In this document: piece after piece, positions 13,563-21,788 of the stretch | Numbering within the stretch: position 1 is the first letter of the stretch | Layout of the letters: the number at the start of each line of letters is the position of its first letter | DNA from: a virus | Direction: 5' to 3' (one strand) | DNA: 25,098 nt | Virus record (IMG/VR): IMGVR_UViG_3300005526_000027 | Span: 1 to 25,098 of that record | Made by a program: the position numbers and the translations under genes | The notes under the pieces: model-generated | Told to the model about the DNA's origin: nothing | Seen by the model: the letters and a program-made list of their open reading frames with translations, nothing else | The model's database searches: none

Positions 13563-13663
13563 ACCTGCGCACTGACCCGCACAGACGTGCGCAGGTTAGG
13601 AGAGGCTGGACCCCAGGCAGAATAGCCCTCCCCCTGGGCGTAACGGCGAGGTCCAGCCTCTCC
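13563..13663 (+). repeat. Twin inverted repeats in the capsid-to-neck spacer
   Basis: Two adjacent perfect inverted repeats. The first is ACCTGCGCA (13563-13571) against TGCGCAGGT (13588-13596), a 9-bp stem with a 16-base loop. The second is GGAGAGGCTGGACC (13599-13612) against GGTCCAGCCTCTCC (13650-13663), a 14-bp stem with a 37-base interior that itself contains CCAGG/CCTGG (13613-13617 and 13633-13637). Only 2 bases separate the two. No T-run follows. In RNA this would make a compact multi-stem structure just after the capsid gene pair and just before the neck genes. Confidence 0.7.
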
Positions 13664-13683
13664 GCACAAGGAAGAGGTTGGTT

Positions 13684-13956
13684 ATGGCAGCGAGCTTTGC
13701 CCAGGTCAGTGCGATGCCGGTTGTGACCGGTAGCGGCAATCCTGCGCCGGTATCGGCGATTCCTGTCGTTGTTGTGAGCGATGGCTCGGTGCCGATCTCC
13801 CCCGAGCTGCGGCAGCCGGTCATCGACGTCACGGCCAACGGTACGTTCCCGCGTGCTCTCAAGGTCGCGCCGATCCCGATCGTGTATGCTCCTGGCACGT
13901 CGGGTGTTGCCCAGGTCGATCCCATCCCAGTCTTTGTCGTAGGGACCGTTCCATGA
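13684..13956 (+). CDS. Small repetitive beta protein (90 aa), unknown function
   Basis: Not recognised. The protein (MAASFAQVSAMPVVTGSGN...) has an internal short repeat: x-x-[AQ]-V-[SD]-x-[MI]-P-V-[FV]-V, seen as VSAMPVVTG, VSAIPVVVV and VDPIPVFVV, plus VAPIPIVYA. This suggests stacked beta strands. The ATG at 13684 is best because AAGGAAGAGG lies 6 bases upstream; a TTG at 13678 is in frame but less likely. Its stop overlaps the adaptor ATG (ATGA). Genes of this type lie next to connector genes in related phages, but no function is established that I know of. Confidence 0.75.
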   Translation: MAASFAQVSAMPVVTGSGNPAPVSAIPVVVVSDGSVPISPELRQPVIDVTANGTFPRALKVAPIPIVYAPGTSGVAQVDPIPVFVVGTVP

Positions 13957-14660
13957 CAGCTGGCGTCAACACCAGCAGGACTTACGACTTCGCCCCCTCG
14001 CTGGCGGATGTCTTCATTGCGGCCTACGGGCGCTGCCAGATACGGCGTACGGAGCTGACGCCTGATCACCTCCACGATGCGGCGATGGCGGCCAATCTCC
14101 TTCAGGTCGAGTGGGCCAACGATCAGGTCAATCTCTGGACGGTGGAGAAGACGTCGATTCCGTTGACGCCAGGACAGGCTGTGTACGACGTCGACCCCAA
14201 CACTGTGATGATCATGGGAGCGTGGATATCCACGGGAGATGCCCCCGAGAAGGATCGGATTATTAGTTCGCTCGATCGCGATACCTATGCTGCATTCCCC
14301 GACAAGGACACGCCCGGGCAGCCGACGCAGTACTGGTTCAATCAGCAGATACTTCCGACCATCACGATGTGGCAGCCGCCCGACGATGGAGGCCCGTATA
14401 CGTTGCGGTTCTACCGTGCGCGCCAAATCCAAGATGCGGTGATGCCGGATGGTGTCGAGCCCGAGGTGCCCTATCGGTTCCTGGCAGCCTATGTGGCGGG
14501 GCTGGCGTACTACCTGTCGATGACCTGGGCGCCGCCTCGCACCGGAGAGCTGAGGGCGGTGGCGGTTGATACGTTTGACAAGGCCAAGAAGCGTGACGTC
14601 GAGAAGAGCCCGCTTCGCATTGTGCCGGCGATGAGCATCTACACCAACAGCGTGTACTGA
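13953..14660 (+). CDS. Head-tail adaptor (connector) protein, gp4/T7 gp11-like
   Basis: 235 residues. The pattern DRDTYAAFPDKDTPGQPTQYWFN, TITMWQPPDD, YTLRFYRARQIQDA and PYRFLAAYVAGLAYYLSM is the one seen in podovirus adaptor or tail-tubular proteins that dock under the portal (families near P22 gp4 and T7 gp11). The N-terminal half is helical (ADVFIAAYGRCQIR) with IPLTPGQAVYDVDP as the beta edge. It closes the head after packaging and links the portal to the tail. The start overlaps the previous stop. Assignment by motif and position; exact family uncertain. A second adaptor-like protein is at 21789. Confidence 0.78.
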   Translation: MTAGVNTSRTYDFAPSLADVFIAAYGRCQIRRTELTPDHLHDAAMAANLLQVEWANDQVNLWTVEKTSIPLTPGQAVYDVDPNTVMIMGAWISTGDAPEKDRIISSLDRDTYAAFPDKDTPGQPTQYWFNQQILPTITMWQPPDDGGPYTLRFYRARQIQDAVMPDGVEPEVPYRFLAAYVAGLAYYLSMTWAPPRTGELRAVAVDTFDKAKKRDVEKSPLRIVPAMSIYTNSVY

Positions 14661-14662
14661 AC

Positions 14663-14992
14663 ATGGGAAGCTTCGCACCAAGAGGTCACGCCAAGCTGGA
14701 CCCGCAGCATCCGGCGGCATTTGCCATCTGCGAGATGTGCGGCTTCCAGTACAACAACCGCGACCTCAAGTGGGAATGTCAGTGGACCGGCATGGAGATA
14801 CGCAGGACCGGTCACTTGGTGTGTCCGACCTGCTGGGACGCGCCCAACTACACCATCCGCGCCAAGACGCTTCCGCCTGATCCGGTGCCGATCCTCAATC
14901 CGCGCAGCGAGCCAACGCATAAGCATGTGCGGCGCTGGCCGGGCGAGCCGTTCCCGCAGCCCTATGAAGGGCTGCCAGACATACCGGATTAA
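14663..14992 (+). CDS. Zinc-ribbon phage protein
   Basis: 109 residues. Two Cys pairs, C23-EM-C26 and C54-PT-C57, with a Trp/Gly-rich middle (KWECQWTGMEI), form a zinc-ribbon. The pattern C-x-x-CGFQYN ... W-x-x-TG ... VCPTCWD matches a small phage family usually found among neck genes. The C-terminus is Pro-rich and probably flexible (PPDPVPILNP ... PGEPFPQPYEGLPDIPD). An additional Cys (C39) lies between the pairs. Its role is unknown: a structural zinc module in the neck is plausible. It starts 2 bases after the adaptor stop (TGAAC-ATG). Confidence 0.8.
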   Translation: MGSFAPRGHAKLDPQHPAAFAICEMCGFQYNNRDLKWECQWTGMEIRRTGHLVCPTCWDAPNYTIRAKTLPPDPVPILNPRSEPTHKHVRRWPGEPFPQPYEGLPDIPD

Positions 14993-14996
14993 CAAC

Positions 14997-15425
14997 ATGG
15001 CGAACGCAATCTATCCGCTGTGGAAGCAGGCGTTGATGCGGGAGATCGACACCCATAAGTCGCTCGACCAGGGCGGCATTGATCCTGTCCAAGGTGTCTA
15101 TGCGTCGCTGGTCGACATCGACAACGCCTACGTCTATTCCGATGCCGATCAGTTCTACTCCAGAATCAGCAGTCCGATCGGCGTGCCGAGCTTGCTCACC
15201 ACGCCGACTGTGGCGGGAAGAATCTTCTCGGCTGACACGGTCGTCTACACCAATGTGACCGGGCACAAGATCGGTGCTCTCGTGCTCTATCGTCAGAACG
15301 CTGGTGCGTCTTCGACCTGGCGGCTGGTGCTCTACGAGGATACCGGGATCGTTGGGCTGCCGATGATCCCCTCGGGCGGGAACATCATCGTGTCCTGGAA
15401 CGTGCAAGGGATATTTGGCCTGTGA
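14997..15425 (+). CDS. Small virion-associated beta protein (142 aa)
   Basis: Not assigned a definite function. It begins MANAIYPLWKQALMREIDTH and contains GVYASLVDIDNAYVYSDADQ, TNVTGHKIGALVLYR, WRLVLYEDT and IPSGGNIIVSWNVQGIFGL. This order matches an uncharacterised phage protein family with a YP-x-W/Y-K start and a terminal G-x-x-I-x-x-W ending GIF, found in neck/tail regions. Predicted beta sandwich. The ATG at 14997 has only a weak ribosome site (GGA, 9 bases). Its stop overlaps the next GTG start. Confidence 0.75.
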   Translation: MANAIYPLWKQALMREIDTHKSLDQGGIDPVQGVYASLVDIDNAYVYSDADQFYSRISSPIGVPSLLTTPTVAGRIFSADTVVYTNVTGHKIGALVLYRQNAGASSTWRLVLYEDTGIVGLPMIPSGGNIIVSWNVQGIFGL

Positions 15426-15739
15426 ACGACCCGCTGGATAACGCAGACGAGGCCACTCGCGCGCTGTTCGCGGAGATCAGCAAGCTGTTGGTTAACCGGC
15501 CACAGCAAGCAGTATGGGGTGCCGGGCTTAATCTTCTGGTCAACTCGATCCGGCAGTGCACGGCGCAACGCAAGGACGCGGAGGCGCTGTTCGATCAGCT
15601 GATGGGGAGCGCTAAAACTGTTCTGCTGGATGTGCACTACGACTCGGTGACGGGGCTGCGCAGGAGCGTGTTTCCGTTCACCCAGGTCATCCAACCGCCG
15701 TTCCATCAGAACGAGAGCGTCATCTTTCATGGAAAGTAG
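15422..15739 (+). CDS. Neck-region protein (105 aa), unknown function
   Basis: Not recognised. The helical N-terminal two thirds (ADEATRALFAEISKLL, GLNLLVNSIRQCTAQRKDAE, ALFDQLMGSAK) is followed by a beta-like end (VLLDVHYDSVTGLRRSVFPF, ESVIFHGK). The start is GTG at 15422, overlapping the upstream stop (GTGA). It lies in a run of small genes between adaptor and fibres, so a connector or fibre-attachment role would fit, without direct evidence. Confidence 0.73.
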   Translation: MNDPLDNADEATRALFAEISKLLVNRPQQAVWGAGLNLLVNSIRQCTAQRKDAEALFDQLMGSAKTVLLDVHYDSVTGLRRSVFPFTQVIQPPFHQNESVIFHGK

Positions 15740-15742
15740 TGG

Positions 15743-16108
15743 ATGCAGCCGGCCCAGCTTCCGTTGGACATCTACCGTGGCGACAGTTTGCGGCTGCGGA
15801 TCAAGCTATCGACCAAGGATGCCGCTGGCGTCCCGCAGCCGCTCGACCTCTCGGCGGTAATCGTCACGAGCGAGATACGCGATCGACCGGCTGGCACGAC
15901 GGTTATTCCGTTCACTTGTTACGTGACGCTTCCCAACAGCATTGAGCTGTTCCTTTCGTCTGATAAGAGCCAGACGTTGCCGCAGAACGGCGTGTGGGAC
16001 CTGCAGCTCAGCTACGGCTCGGGAGAGGTCAAGACCCCGTTGGCTGGTCCGGTGGTTGTCACTCCAGACGTGACTGGAAGTACGCCGACGCCTCAGCTTT
16101 TGCCGTGA
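15743..16108 (+). CDS. BppU-N-like beta-sandwich virion protein (121 aa)
   Basis: The pattern [43 protein letters not shown] and [17 protein letters not shown] ... [10 protein letters not shown] resembles the beta-sandwich found in phage baseplate/fibre attachment proteins of the BppU N-terminal type: G-D-x-x-x-x-x-x-x ... DL ... A-x-I-R ... W-D-L-x-x ... G ... V-T. Such modules tether receptor-binding fibres, and the fibre gene follows 7 bases downstream. The ATG lies 3 bases after the previous stop, with GGAAAG upstream. Call is by pattern; it could be an unrelated immunoglobulin-like module. Confidence 0.66.
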   Translation: MQPAQLPLDIYRGDSLRLRIKLSTKDAAGVPQPLDLSAVIVTSEIRDRPAGTTVIPFTCYVTLPNSIELFLSSDKSQTLPQNGVWDLQLSYGSGEVKTPLAGPVVVTPDVTGSTPTPQLLP

Positions 16109-16115
16109 GGGCGCG

Positions 16116-18008
16116 ATGACCGAAACGGTCGAGATCGTATCCCTCGAAATAACGACCTTTCTGATTGAGGCTGAGCTTCAGCTCACGCCGCCCGATGCCG
16201 AAATCTCGCTGACGACGGAACTAGGCCCGCAAGGCCAGCCTGGACCTCCGGGACCGGCTGGTCAGCCAGGGGCGCCTGGCGTGCCTGGCGTACCAGGTTC
16301 GCAGGGTCCGCCGGGCGCTACAGGCGCGAAGGGCGCTGACAGTACGGTGCCAGGCCCGCCGGGCGCGGTGGGGGCGCAAGGTCCGCAAGGCCCACAGGGA
16401 GCTACAGGCGCAACCGGCCCCACGGGGCCGGTGCCCGAGGCGCCCACTGACGGCCAGCAATACGCGCGGCAGAGCGCGGCATGGACGGTGGTGTCGCTCC
16501 CCAGTGGTGGCGTTGCTCCGGTTGGTGCGCAGTACATCACGGCGGCGACTGACGCGACGCTCACCAACGAGCGAGTGCTGACCAACACTGCAAGCGTTAC
16601 CTGGGACTTTGCGACGGCGGGCCAGGCTAGGGCCGCTGTGCCTATGGGGTTGTTCCAGATAGCGGACGCGGACTTGACCGCGCTCGCGGGGCTCACCGGC
16701 ACCAACGTCATCTACTATCGCTCGGCTGCCGATACCTGGACGCCAGTGACCATTGGCACGGGCCTGACGTTCACGTCTGGCACGCTGACGGCGACGGTGA
16801 CGGGCGGCGGCAACGTCAACAACACTGGCACGCCGGCTAACGGGCAATGGGCGCAGTGGACGGACGCGACGCATATCCAGGGCGTCGCAACGGCATCTAT
16901 GCCGTTTGTGCAAAAAGCCGGCGACACCATGACCGGCACGCTGACCGTACCGACTGTCGTGGTGACCACCAGCCTGACCGCGCCAACGATCACGCCCGCG
17001 ACGGATAGCACCACCAATGTTGCGACTACGGCATTCGTGCAGAGCGCGATCGTTGCTGCTGGAGCTACCGTTGCGATCTCCGATACTCCTCCAGGCTCTC
17101 CGGGGCAGGGCAAACTTTGGTGGGAGACGGATACTGGTAAGCTTTTTATCAACTACAATGACGGCAACTCGACGCAGTGGGTTTCGCTGTTTCCGTTTAC
17201 GAGCACTGGTGGCGGTGGTGCTGCCAACGTCGGCAATGTCGGTACGCCAGCTAATAACCAGATCGCGGTCTGGACCGACCCGACGCATATCCAGGGCAAC
17301 GCTGCTCTTACCTTTGATGGGACCTCGCTAAGAGCCCCGACGGTCACGCCGGGCAGTGATAGCTCAAATCAAGTCGCGACCACGGCGTTCGTGCAGTCTG
17401 CGCTGGGTGCCGCCGGGTTCTCGACCGGAGACGCCAAGCTCACGCTGAAGACCGTCGCTGATGCCGGTTGGGTGCTGATGAACGACGGCACCATCGGCGA
17501 TGCGTCGAGCGGTGCCTCGTCCCGCGCCAATGCTGACTGTCAGGCGTTGTTCACGTTGCTCTGGAACAACATCACTGACCCTTATGCCACGGTGTCGAGT
17601 GGTCGTGGCGCCAACGCGGCGGCGGATTGGGCGGCGCACAAAAAGATTACGTTAACCCGGCAGCTGGGTCGCACGCTGGCTATAGGCGGTGCCGGTGCCG
17701 GCCTCACCAGTCGTCCGCTTGGCGGTTATCTGGGCGAAGAAAGCCACACCCAGAGCGTCGGCGAGATGGCGGCGCATGGTCACACTGGTGGTGTCGGCGG
17801 CAGCACGGCCAATAACTATGTCTACAGCTACGGCGGCACAACCATCACCTATGACGGCTATCTAGCCATAGCCCAAGCTTTCGTGACCTACCCTATGGAC
17901 GTCACCAATGGCTTGTCCGCCTATGTCACCATTAACGGTAACGGCAGCAGTACGCCCGCCAACGTCATGCAGCCAACCTCGTTCTGGAACATCATGATCA
18001 AGCTGTGA
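16116..18008 (+). CDS. Tail fibre with collagen-like stalk and collar-like tip
   Basis: 630 residues, probably a trimeric fibre. In order: short N-terminal attachment region (1-36); collagen-like Gly-X-Y triplets (37-75, then a STVP break, then 80-106); [19 protein letters not shown] and, later, [19 protein letters not shown] (two copies of one module); [14 protein letters not shown], a fibre motif shared with the 18481 gene; [14 protein letters not shown] and [12 protein letters not shown] (another duplicated module). The C-terminal domain ([20 protein letters not shown] ... [14 protein letters not shown] ... [12 protein letters not shown] ... [18 protein letters not shown] ... [13 protein letters not shown]) is of phage tail-collar type. 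The ribosome site GAGGG precedes ATG 16116. Receptor binding is inferred from architecture. Confidence 0.87.
   Translation: MTETVEIVSLEITTFLIEAELQLTPPDAEISLTTELGPQGQPGPPGPAGQPGAPGVPGVPGSQGPPGATGAKGADSTVPGPPGAVGAQGPQGPQGATGATGPTGPVPEAPTDGQQYARQSAAWTVVSLPSGGVAPVGAQYITAATDATLTNERVLTNTASVTWDFATAGQARAAVPMGLFQIADADLTALAGLTGTNVIYYRSAADTWTPVTIGTGLTFTSGTLTATVTGGGNVNNTGTPANGQWAQWTDATHIQGVATASMPFVQKAGDTMTGTLTVPTVVVTTSLTAPTITPATDSTTNVATTAFVQSAIVAAGATVAISDTPPGSPGQGKLWWETDTGKLFINYNDGNSTQWVSLFPFTSTGGGGAANVGNVGTPANNQIAVWTDPTHIQGNAALTFDGTSLRAPTVTPGSDSSNQVATTAFVQSALGAAGFSTGDAKLTLKTVADAGWVLMNDGTIGDASSGASSRANADCQALFTLLWNNITDPYATVSSGRGANAAADWAAHKKITLTRQLGRTLAIGGAGAGLTSRPLGGYLGEESHTQSVGEMAAHGHTGGVGGSTANNYVYSYGGTTITYDGYLAIAQAFVTYPMDVTNGLSAYVTINGNGSSTPANVMQPTSFWNIMIKL
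16224..16433 (+). repeat. Collagen-like Gly-X-Y coding repeat
   Basis: About 13 triplets, a 4-residue interruption (STVP) and about 9 more triplets. The positions X and Y are often Pro, Gln or Ala. The repeat encodes the trimeric collagen-like rod of the fibre; nucleotide units GGNCCNCAN vary enough to limit slippage. Confidence 0.8.
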
Positions 18009-18016
18009 GGGTATCA

Positions 18017-18478
18017 ATGCGGATGCTGCAGCAACATGGAGGTCTGGTTTTCGTTCGCATCGACGGTGACACGTATATGGAGACGCCGGAAAACTTCGAA
18101 GGTGACTACGGCTCGCCCATGCCGGCGCTGGCGTCGTCTTTCGATGAGCGGGTGTACGAGCCGGGTAAGCGTCATGCGCTGTCGTTCGAGAACAGCGTGG
18201 TGGATGGCGGCGAGATGCCCTGGCCGGAAGGCGATGCGATCATTGAGGCGGCTCCTGCGCTAATAAGCAAGCAGGCGACCCGCCGGCAAGCAGAACAGGA
18301 AGCGCAGCAGCAACAAGCGCAGCAGGTCGTGATGGTGGATCGAGCGCAGGCAGAAGCTGAGCTTGCTGAGCTGCAGCGTGGGTTGGATGCGCTGACGACG
18401 CGGGAGGAGAAGAATGCGCTGCTCAAGAAGTTCAATGATGAGCGGAGAGCGCGAGAAGCCGCGCGAGTGAGGAGCTAA
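18017..18478 (+). CDS. Fibre-linked protein with coiled-coil tail, possible assembly partner
   Basis: 153 residues. Two parts: an N-terminal domain (MLQQHGGLVFVRIDGDTYME ... SSFDERVYEPGKRHALSFEN) of beta character, and a C-terminal Gln/Ala/Glu-rich coiled coil (about 95-150: TRRQAEQEAQQQQAQQ, AELAELQRGLDALTTREEK). It lies between two fibre genes and overlaps none, as tail-fibre assembly proteins often do; that role is inferred only from position and coiled coil. A GTG at 18005 overlaps the fibre stop, but the ATG at 18017 has a better ribosome site (GAGG, 7 bases). Its stop is 2 bases before the next ATG. Confidence 0.72.
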   Translation: MRMLQQHGGLVFVRIDGDTYMETPENFEGDYGSPMPALASSFDERVYEPGKRHALSFENSVVDGGEMPWPEGDAIIEAAPALISKQATRRQAEQEAQQQQAQQVVMVDRAQAEAELAELQRGLDALTTREEKNALLKKFNDERRAREAARVRS

Positions 18479-18480
18479 GG

Positions 18481-19596
18481 ATGGCGTATGACTTTCCAGC
18501 ATCGCCGGTTGCGGGGCAGCTGTTCACGCCAGCTGGCGGGCCGAGCTACACCTGGAACGGCTATGCCTGGGATATCATAAGCTCGGGGGTTTTGGTCGTC
18601 ACCAAGGTGATCACGGCGAGCGGGACGTATACGCCATCTTTTAATCTGATCTCGGCCCTCGTGGAATGTGTGGGCGGCGGAGGTGCGGGTGGTGGTGCGG
18701 CGGCGAGTGCGAGCTTTGTCTATACCGGTGGTGGCGGTGGTTCTGGCGGTTACTCACGCAAGCTACTCACAGCCGCGCAGATCGGAGCGAGCCAGACTGT
18801 TACGATTGGTATTGCCGGCGCTGCTAGCACAGGTAGCGGTGGTGCTGGTAGCGCTACGAGTTTTGGCACGTTCTGCGTCGCCAATGGTGGTGGGGGCGGA
18901 GCACTGAACAGCAGTGGCGGGGCTGGCGGTGTTGTGGCGGGTGCCGTGGGGGACGTTGTGGCGGCGGGTGCTCCCGGCAGTGCGGGAGGAAACGTCACTT
19001 CTGCTACGGGCGCCTATGGTGGCGGTCTCGGTGGTTCCAGTATCTTTGGTGGCGGCGGTCAAAGTATCAATGCGAACAGTGGTGGTGTTTCTTACGGGAT
19101 TGCTGCAGCCAACTATGGCAGTGGTGGCAGCGGCGGTGTTTCGAACAATCAGGCAGCCGTCGCCCCTCAAGGTGGCCCTGGATCGGCTGGCGTCATTGTC
19201 GTTACCGAATACATTGGGCTGAGTTCTTCGGCGGTCGCACTGACGCAGTACGTGGCCAAGACCGGCGACACCATGACGGGTACGCTGACGGCGACCACGG
19301 CAGCGCTCACGAGTGGCGTAGCGGCAAACTTCTCTGCCTGTCAGAACTTCACCGTGGCGCTGGCTGCAGCGTTCACGGTCGCCAATCCTTCCGCCAATCC
19401 ACCGGTCGGAACCTATATTGCGATCACCGTGGACATGACGATAGGGGCGGCGCTCAGCTGGGGCTCCAACTTCAAGGGGCTTGCGAGCTATACGCAGAGC
19501 ACTTGGACTGCCGGCACGATGCGCGATCATCTGGTGTTTCGCTGGAGTGGCACAACGTATGACCTCGTGGGAGCCGCCAAGGGGATCAATCAGTGA
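18481..19596 (+). CDS. Glycine-rich tail fibre / receptor-binding protein
   Basis: 371 residues. N-terminal module MAYDFPASPVAGQLFTPAG ... YTWNGYAWDI is a common phage fibre start (FPxSPxxGQ ... Y-x-W-x-G-x-x-W). Residues about 61-245 form the glycine-rich domain (GGGGGSGGYSRKL, IGASQTVTIG, GGGLGGSSIFGGGG, NYGSGGSGGVSNN), homologous to the domain in the gene at 4230. GDTMTGTLT follows (a module also in the collagen fibre) and then a C-terminal beta domain (FTVALAAAFTVAN ... GTYIAITVDM ... FRWSGTTYDLVGAAKG). Glycine-rich domains of this type form compact receptor-binding tips in phages such as T4-like adhesins. Starts 2 bases after the previous stop with GAGGAG upstream. Confidence 0.84.
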   Translation: MAYDFPASPVAGQLFTPAGGPSYTWNGYAWDIISSGVLVVTKVITASGTYTPSFNLISALVECVGGGGAGGGAAASASFVYTGGGGGSGGYSRKLLTAAQIGASQTVTIGIAGAASTGSGGAGSATSFGTFCVANGGGGGALNSSGGAGGVVAGAVGDVVAAGAPGSAGGNVTSATGAYGGGLGGSSIFGGGGQSINANSGGVSYGIAAANYGSGGSGGVSNNQAAVAPQGGPGSAGVIVVTEYIGLSSSAVALTQYVAKTGDTMTGTLTATTAALTSGVAANFSACQNFTVALAAAFTVANPSANPPVGTYIAITVDMTIGAALSWGSNFKGLASYTQSTWTAGTMRDHLVFRWSGTTYDLVGAAKGINQ

Positions 19597-21026
19597 TTTT
19601 TCCTTTGATCCCGCCAGTCAGCACAACTCCACCGGTCTATGCCACGGGCGGGATTATCACGACTAATGGACCGTGGAGGGTTCATACCTTTACGGCTCTC
19701 GGTGCCAGTACCTTTCAGGCCGTTGGTGGTCCCAGCGCGTTTGACCTGGAGTATCTGGTGGTCGCTGGCGGCGGCGGCGGCGGAGGGTCTAACACCGGTA
19801 GTGCGCTTGGCGGGGGTGGCGGTGCCGGTGGCATGTTGGAGGGTACGTTATCTCTGGGGGCTGGAACGTATCAGGTCGCTGTAGGCGGCCCTGGTGGTGG
19901 TGGTTCATATAGTCAGGGCTATGGAGGAGAGGGCGGAGCCTCTGCGTTTGACAATGGCGGCCCGAAGCAGATTCTCACGCGCGGTGGTGGCGGCGGAGGT
20001 TGGTGTTATTGGGATGGCAGCACCTACTACTACGGAGCCGGCGGTCAAGGTGGCGGATCGGGAGGTGGTAGAGCATACGACACTTACTACGGTTCAGGCG
20101 GTGGGGGAGGGACACCGGGCCAAGGCAACGACGGGGGAAGCAGCGTCTCTGGCGGCAACGGCAGTGGTGGCGGCGGCAAGGGATCGGCAGGGGCTTACGC
20201 CTCAACAGGAGGCGTGGGGAAGGTAAACTCAATCGACGGAAATGCGACGACCTATGCTGCTGGCGGCTATACGACCGGGATTGCCGGGGCGAGTAGCCGA
20301 GGCAACGGCGGTGGAGGGGGCTACAACAGCAACGGCTCCCAAGGCGGCTCAGGCATCGTCATCGTAAGATATCGCGGGACGACACCGCAGGAAACAGTGG
20401 GTGGCAACGATTACTACACGAGCTGTTTGTTGCATTTGGATAGCAATCTTGTTGACTCGTCCATGTGGCAGCGTGGTGGTTGGGGCCAGAACGGCAACGT
20501 CACGATAGACACCACGCAATCAAAGTTCGGCGGGGCTTCGGCGCGCTTCGTCGGCAATGGGTACATGTATGCCGCTACTGACATAGCTGCTTTTGGAACG
20601 GGTGATTTTGCGATTGATTTTTGGGTTCGGTTCGCCTCGATCGGCTCTCAGATCATCTACGATGGACGTGGTACCGGCAGCGACCTTGCTCCAGTGATTT
20701 ATCTGAATGCTGCTGGCAATGTTCTTGAGTACTTTGTGGGCGGGACTCTCAGGCAGTCGACATTCTCGCCAGTGGCGAACACCTGGTATCACGTTGCGGT
20801 CACGAGAAACGGAACGGTCGGAAGATTGTTCGTGAATGGCGTTCAACAGGGCGCGACGTTTTCGGACATCAATAACTTCGCTGCTATTGCGAGCAGACCG
20901 TTAGTCGGCACGGCTTATGATGGCAGCTCTTCTCCTGTCAATGGGTGGGTTGAGGAGCTGAGGATCACCAAGGGCAAGCCGAGATGGACGGCGAACTTCA
21001 CGCCGCCCACGGCGCCGTATTCCTGA
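19593..21026 (+). CDS. Tail fibre: glycine-rich domain plus LamG-like lectin domain
   Basis: 477 residues with a GTG start overlapping the previous stop. Residues about 20-262 are a glycine-rich domain of the second type (WRVHTFTALGASTF ... LEYLVVAGGGGGGGS ... GGGGGAGG ... YQVAVGGPGGGG ... GIVIVRYRG). Residues about 275-477 are a concanavalin-type jelly roll (LamG-like): LLHLDSNLVDSS, SKFGGASARF, DFAIDFWVRF, NTWYHVAVTRNGT, RLFVNGVQQG and GWVEELRITKGKPRWTANF. This lectin end normally recognises surface glycans, so it is likely a receptor-binding protein. The catalytic residues of glycosidases are not evident. Its first segment is only about 20 residues and may attach to another fibre. Confidence 0.86.
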   Translation: MIFPLIPPVSTTPPVYATGGIITTNGPWRVHTFTALGASTFQAVGGPSAFDLEYLVVAGGGGGGGSNTGSALGGGGGAGGMLEGTLSLGAGTYQVAVGGPGGGGSYSQGYGGEGGASAFDNGGPKQILTRGGGGGGWCYWDGSTYYYGAGGQGGGSGGGRAYDTYYGSGGGGGTPGQGNDGGSSVSGGNGSGGGGKGSAGAYASTGGVGKVNSIDGNATTYAAGGYTTGIAGASSRGNGGGGGYNSNGSQGGSGIVIVRYRGTTPQETVGGNDYYTSCLLHLDSNLVDSSMWQRGGWGQNGNVTIDTTQSKFGGASARFVGNGYMYAATDIAAFGTGDFAIDFWVRFASIGSQIIYDGRGTGSDLAPVIYLNAAGNVLEYFVGGTLRQSTFSPVANTWYHVAVTRNGTVGRLFVNGVQQGATFSDINNFAAIASRPLVGTAYDGSSSPVNGWVEELRITKGKPRWTANFTPPTAPYS

Positions 21027-21038
21027 GAGGGTCTAGCA

Positions 21039-21425
21039 ATGCAGTTCCTCTATGAACCACAGTTAGCCCTCAGCGGCTGGTACGACGACAGCGGAAAGAC
21101 TCTTCCGTCGTGGTGGGATCGCGACATAACCACCGACAACGGACCCGAGGTGCTTCCTTATCCTCATCCTATCGTGACCCCGTTGGACCTCCTTGAGCCC
21201 GGGTTCGTGGATGATCCCGATGTGGTCTTTCTTCTCGACGGGGGTCCTGGCACGCCGATCCCGGTCCAGCATTTGCCGCCTGGGTTTGTCCCTACTTCCG
21301 GCATCTGGGTGCAGCTGATTGCCAACTTCTTCGATGACGATGACCTGTTTTTCCACCCGATGAGCATACGGGCGCTGGATGCACCCGATCAGCTGCTGAA
21401 GAACGAGGTCCGCAGAATACGCTAG
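21039..21425 (+). CDS. Tail-region protein sharing a motif with the nozzle-like protein
   Basis: 128 residues, function unknown. Residues 5-33 (YEPQ ... GWYDD-x-G ... SWWDRD ... D) align without gaps with residues 577-605 of the large protein starting at 22580 (16 of 29 identical by eye). The rest is acidic and Pro-rich (PYPHPIVTPLDLLEPGF, DDPDVVFLLDGGPG), then beta-like (IWVQLIANFFDDDDLFFHP) and a basic tail. The ribosome site GAGGG is upstream of ATG 21039. No conserved domain is evident outside the shared motif. Confidence 0.77.
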   Translation: MQFLYEPQLALSGWYDDSGKTLPSWWDRDITTDNGPEVLPYPHPIVTPLDLLEPGFVDDPDVVFLLDGGPGTPIPVQHLPPGFVPTSGIWVQLIANFFDDDDLFFHPMSIRALDAPDQLLKNEVRRIR

Positions 21426-21444
21426 AATCAGATAGGGTTGGGCC

Positions 21445-21777
21445 ATGTACCTGGGAAAAGACTTCTCACCACAGGAGAGCGGCGAGTCCGAGGTCTTTGG
21501 CATGGACTTCGTCAATGACCTCGACGCCATGGAGCAGATATTATCGTCGGTGTGGACGATCTCTGTCAGCCAGGGGAATGATCCCAATCCGAAGGTGCAT
21601 CTGGAGGGCACCTCGTTGGCGATCGTGCCGTTTGGTAGCAATCTGAAGACGGCTACGGTCCAGCGCATCGGCGGCCTATGGCCGGATGTGACCTACATCG
21701 TGCGAGCGCAGATACTGACCGATGCCGGCAACACCAGAAGCCTGTGGTCGCATGTTCGGGGCGTGGACCTGGACTAG
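21445..21777 (+). CDS. Small virion protein (110 aa) with Ig-like pattern
   Basis: Starts MYLGKDFSPQESGESEVFGMDF and has NDLDAMEQILSSVWTISVSQ, NPKVHLEGTS, ATVQRIGGLWPDVTYIVRAQILTDAGN and SLWSHVRGVDLD. The order matches a phage family I have seen near adaptor genes (an acidic start, S-x-W-x-x-x, V-x-Q-R-I-G-G-L-x-x-x-V-x-Y, T-D-x-G-N), with an Ig- or fibronectin-like beta fold. It lies 11 bases upstream of the second adaptor gene and has a purine-rich leader GGGTTGGG. Role unknown. Confidence 0.76.
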   Translation: MYLGKDFSPQESGESEVFGMDFVNDLDAMEQILSSVWTISVSQGNDPNPKVHLEGTSLAIVPFGSNLKTATVQRIGGLWPDVTYIVRAQILTDAGNTRSLWSHVRGVDLD

Positions 21778-21788
21778 GGAAGGTCGCC

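Noticed and set aside
13596-14720. Minus-strand ORF of 374 codons across the structured spacer and adaptor
   Set aside because: Antisense to the adaptor and small beta gene with their overlapping starts; composition is that of a reverse-frame shadow.
16221-17288. Minus-strand ORF of 355 codons under the fibre gene
   Set aside because: Antisense to the collagen-like region, very Arg-rich, no family resemblance or ribosome site.
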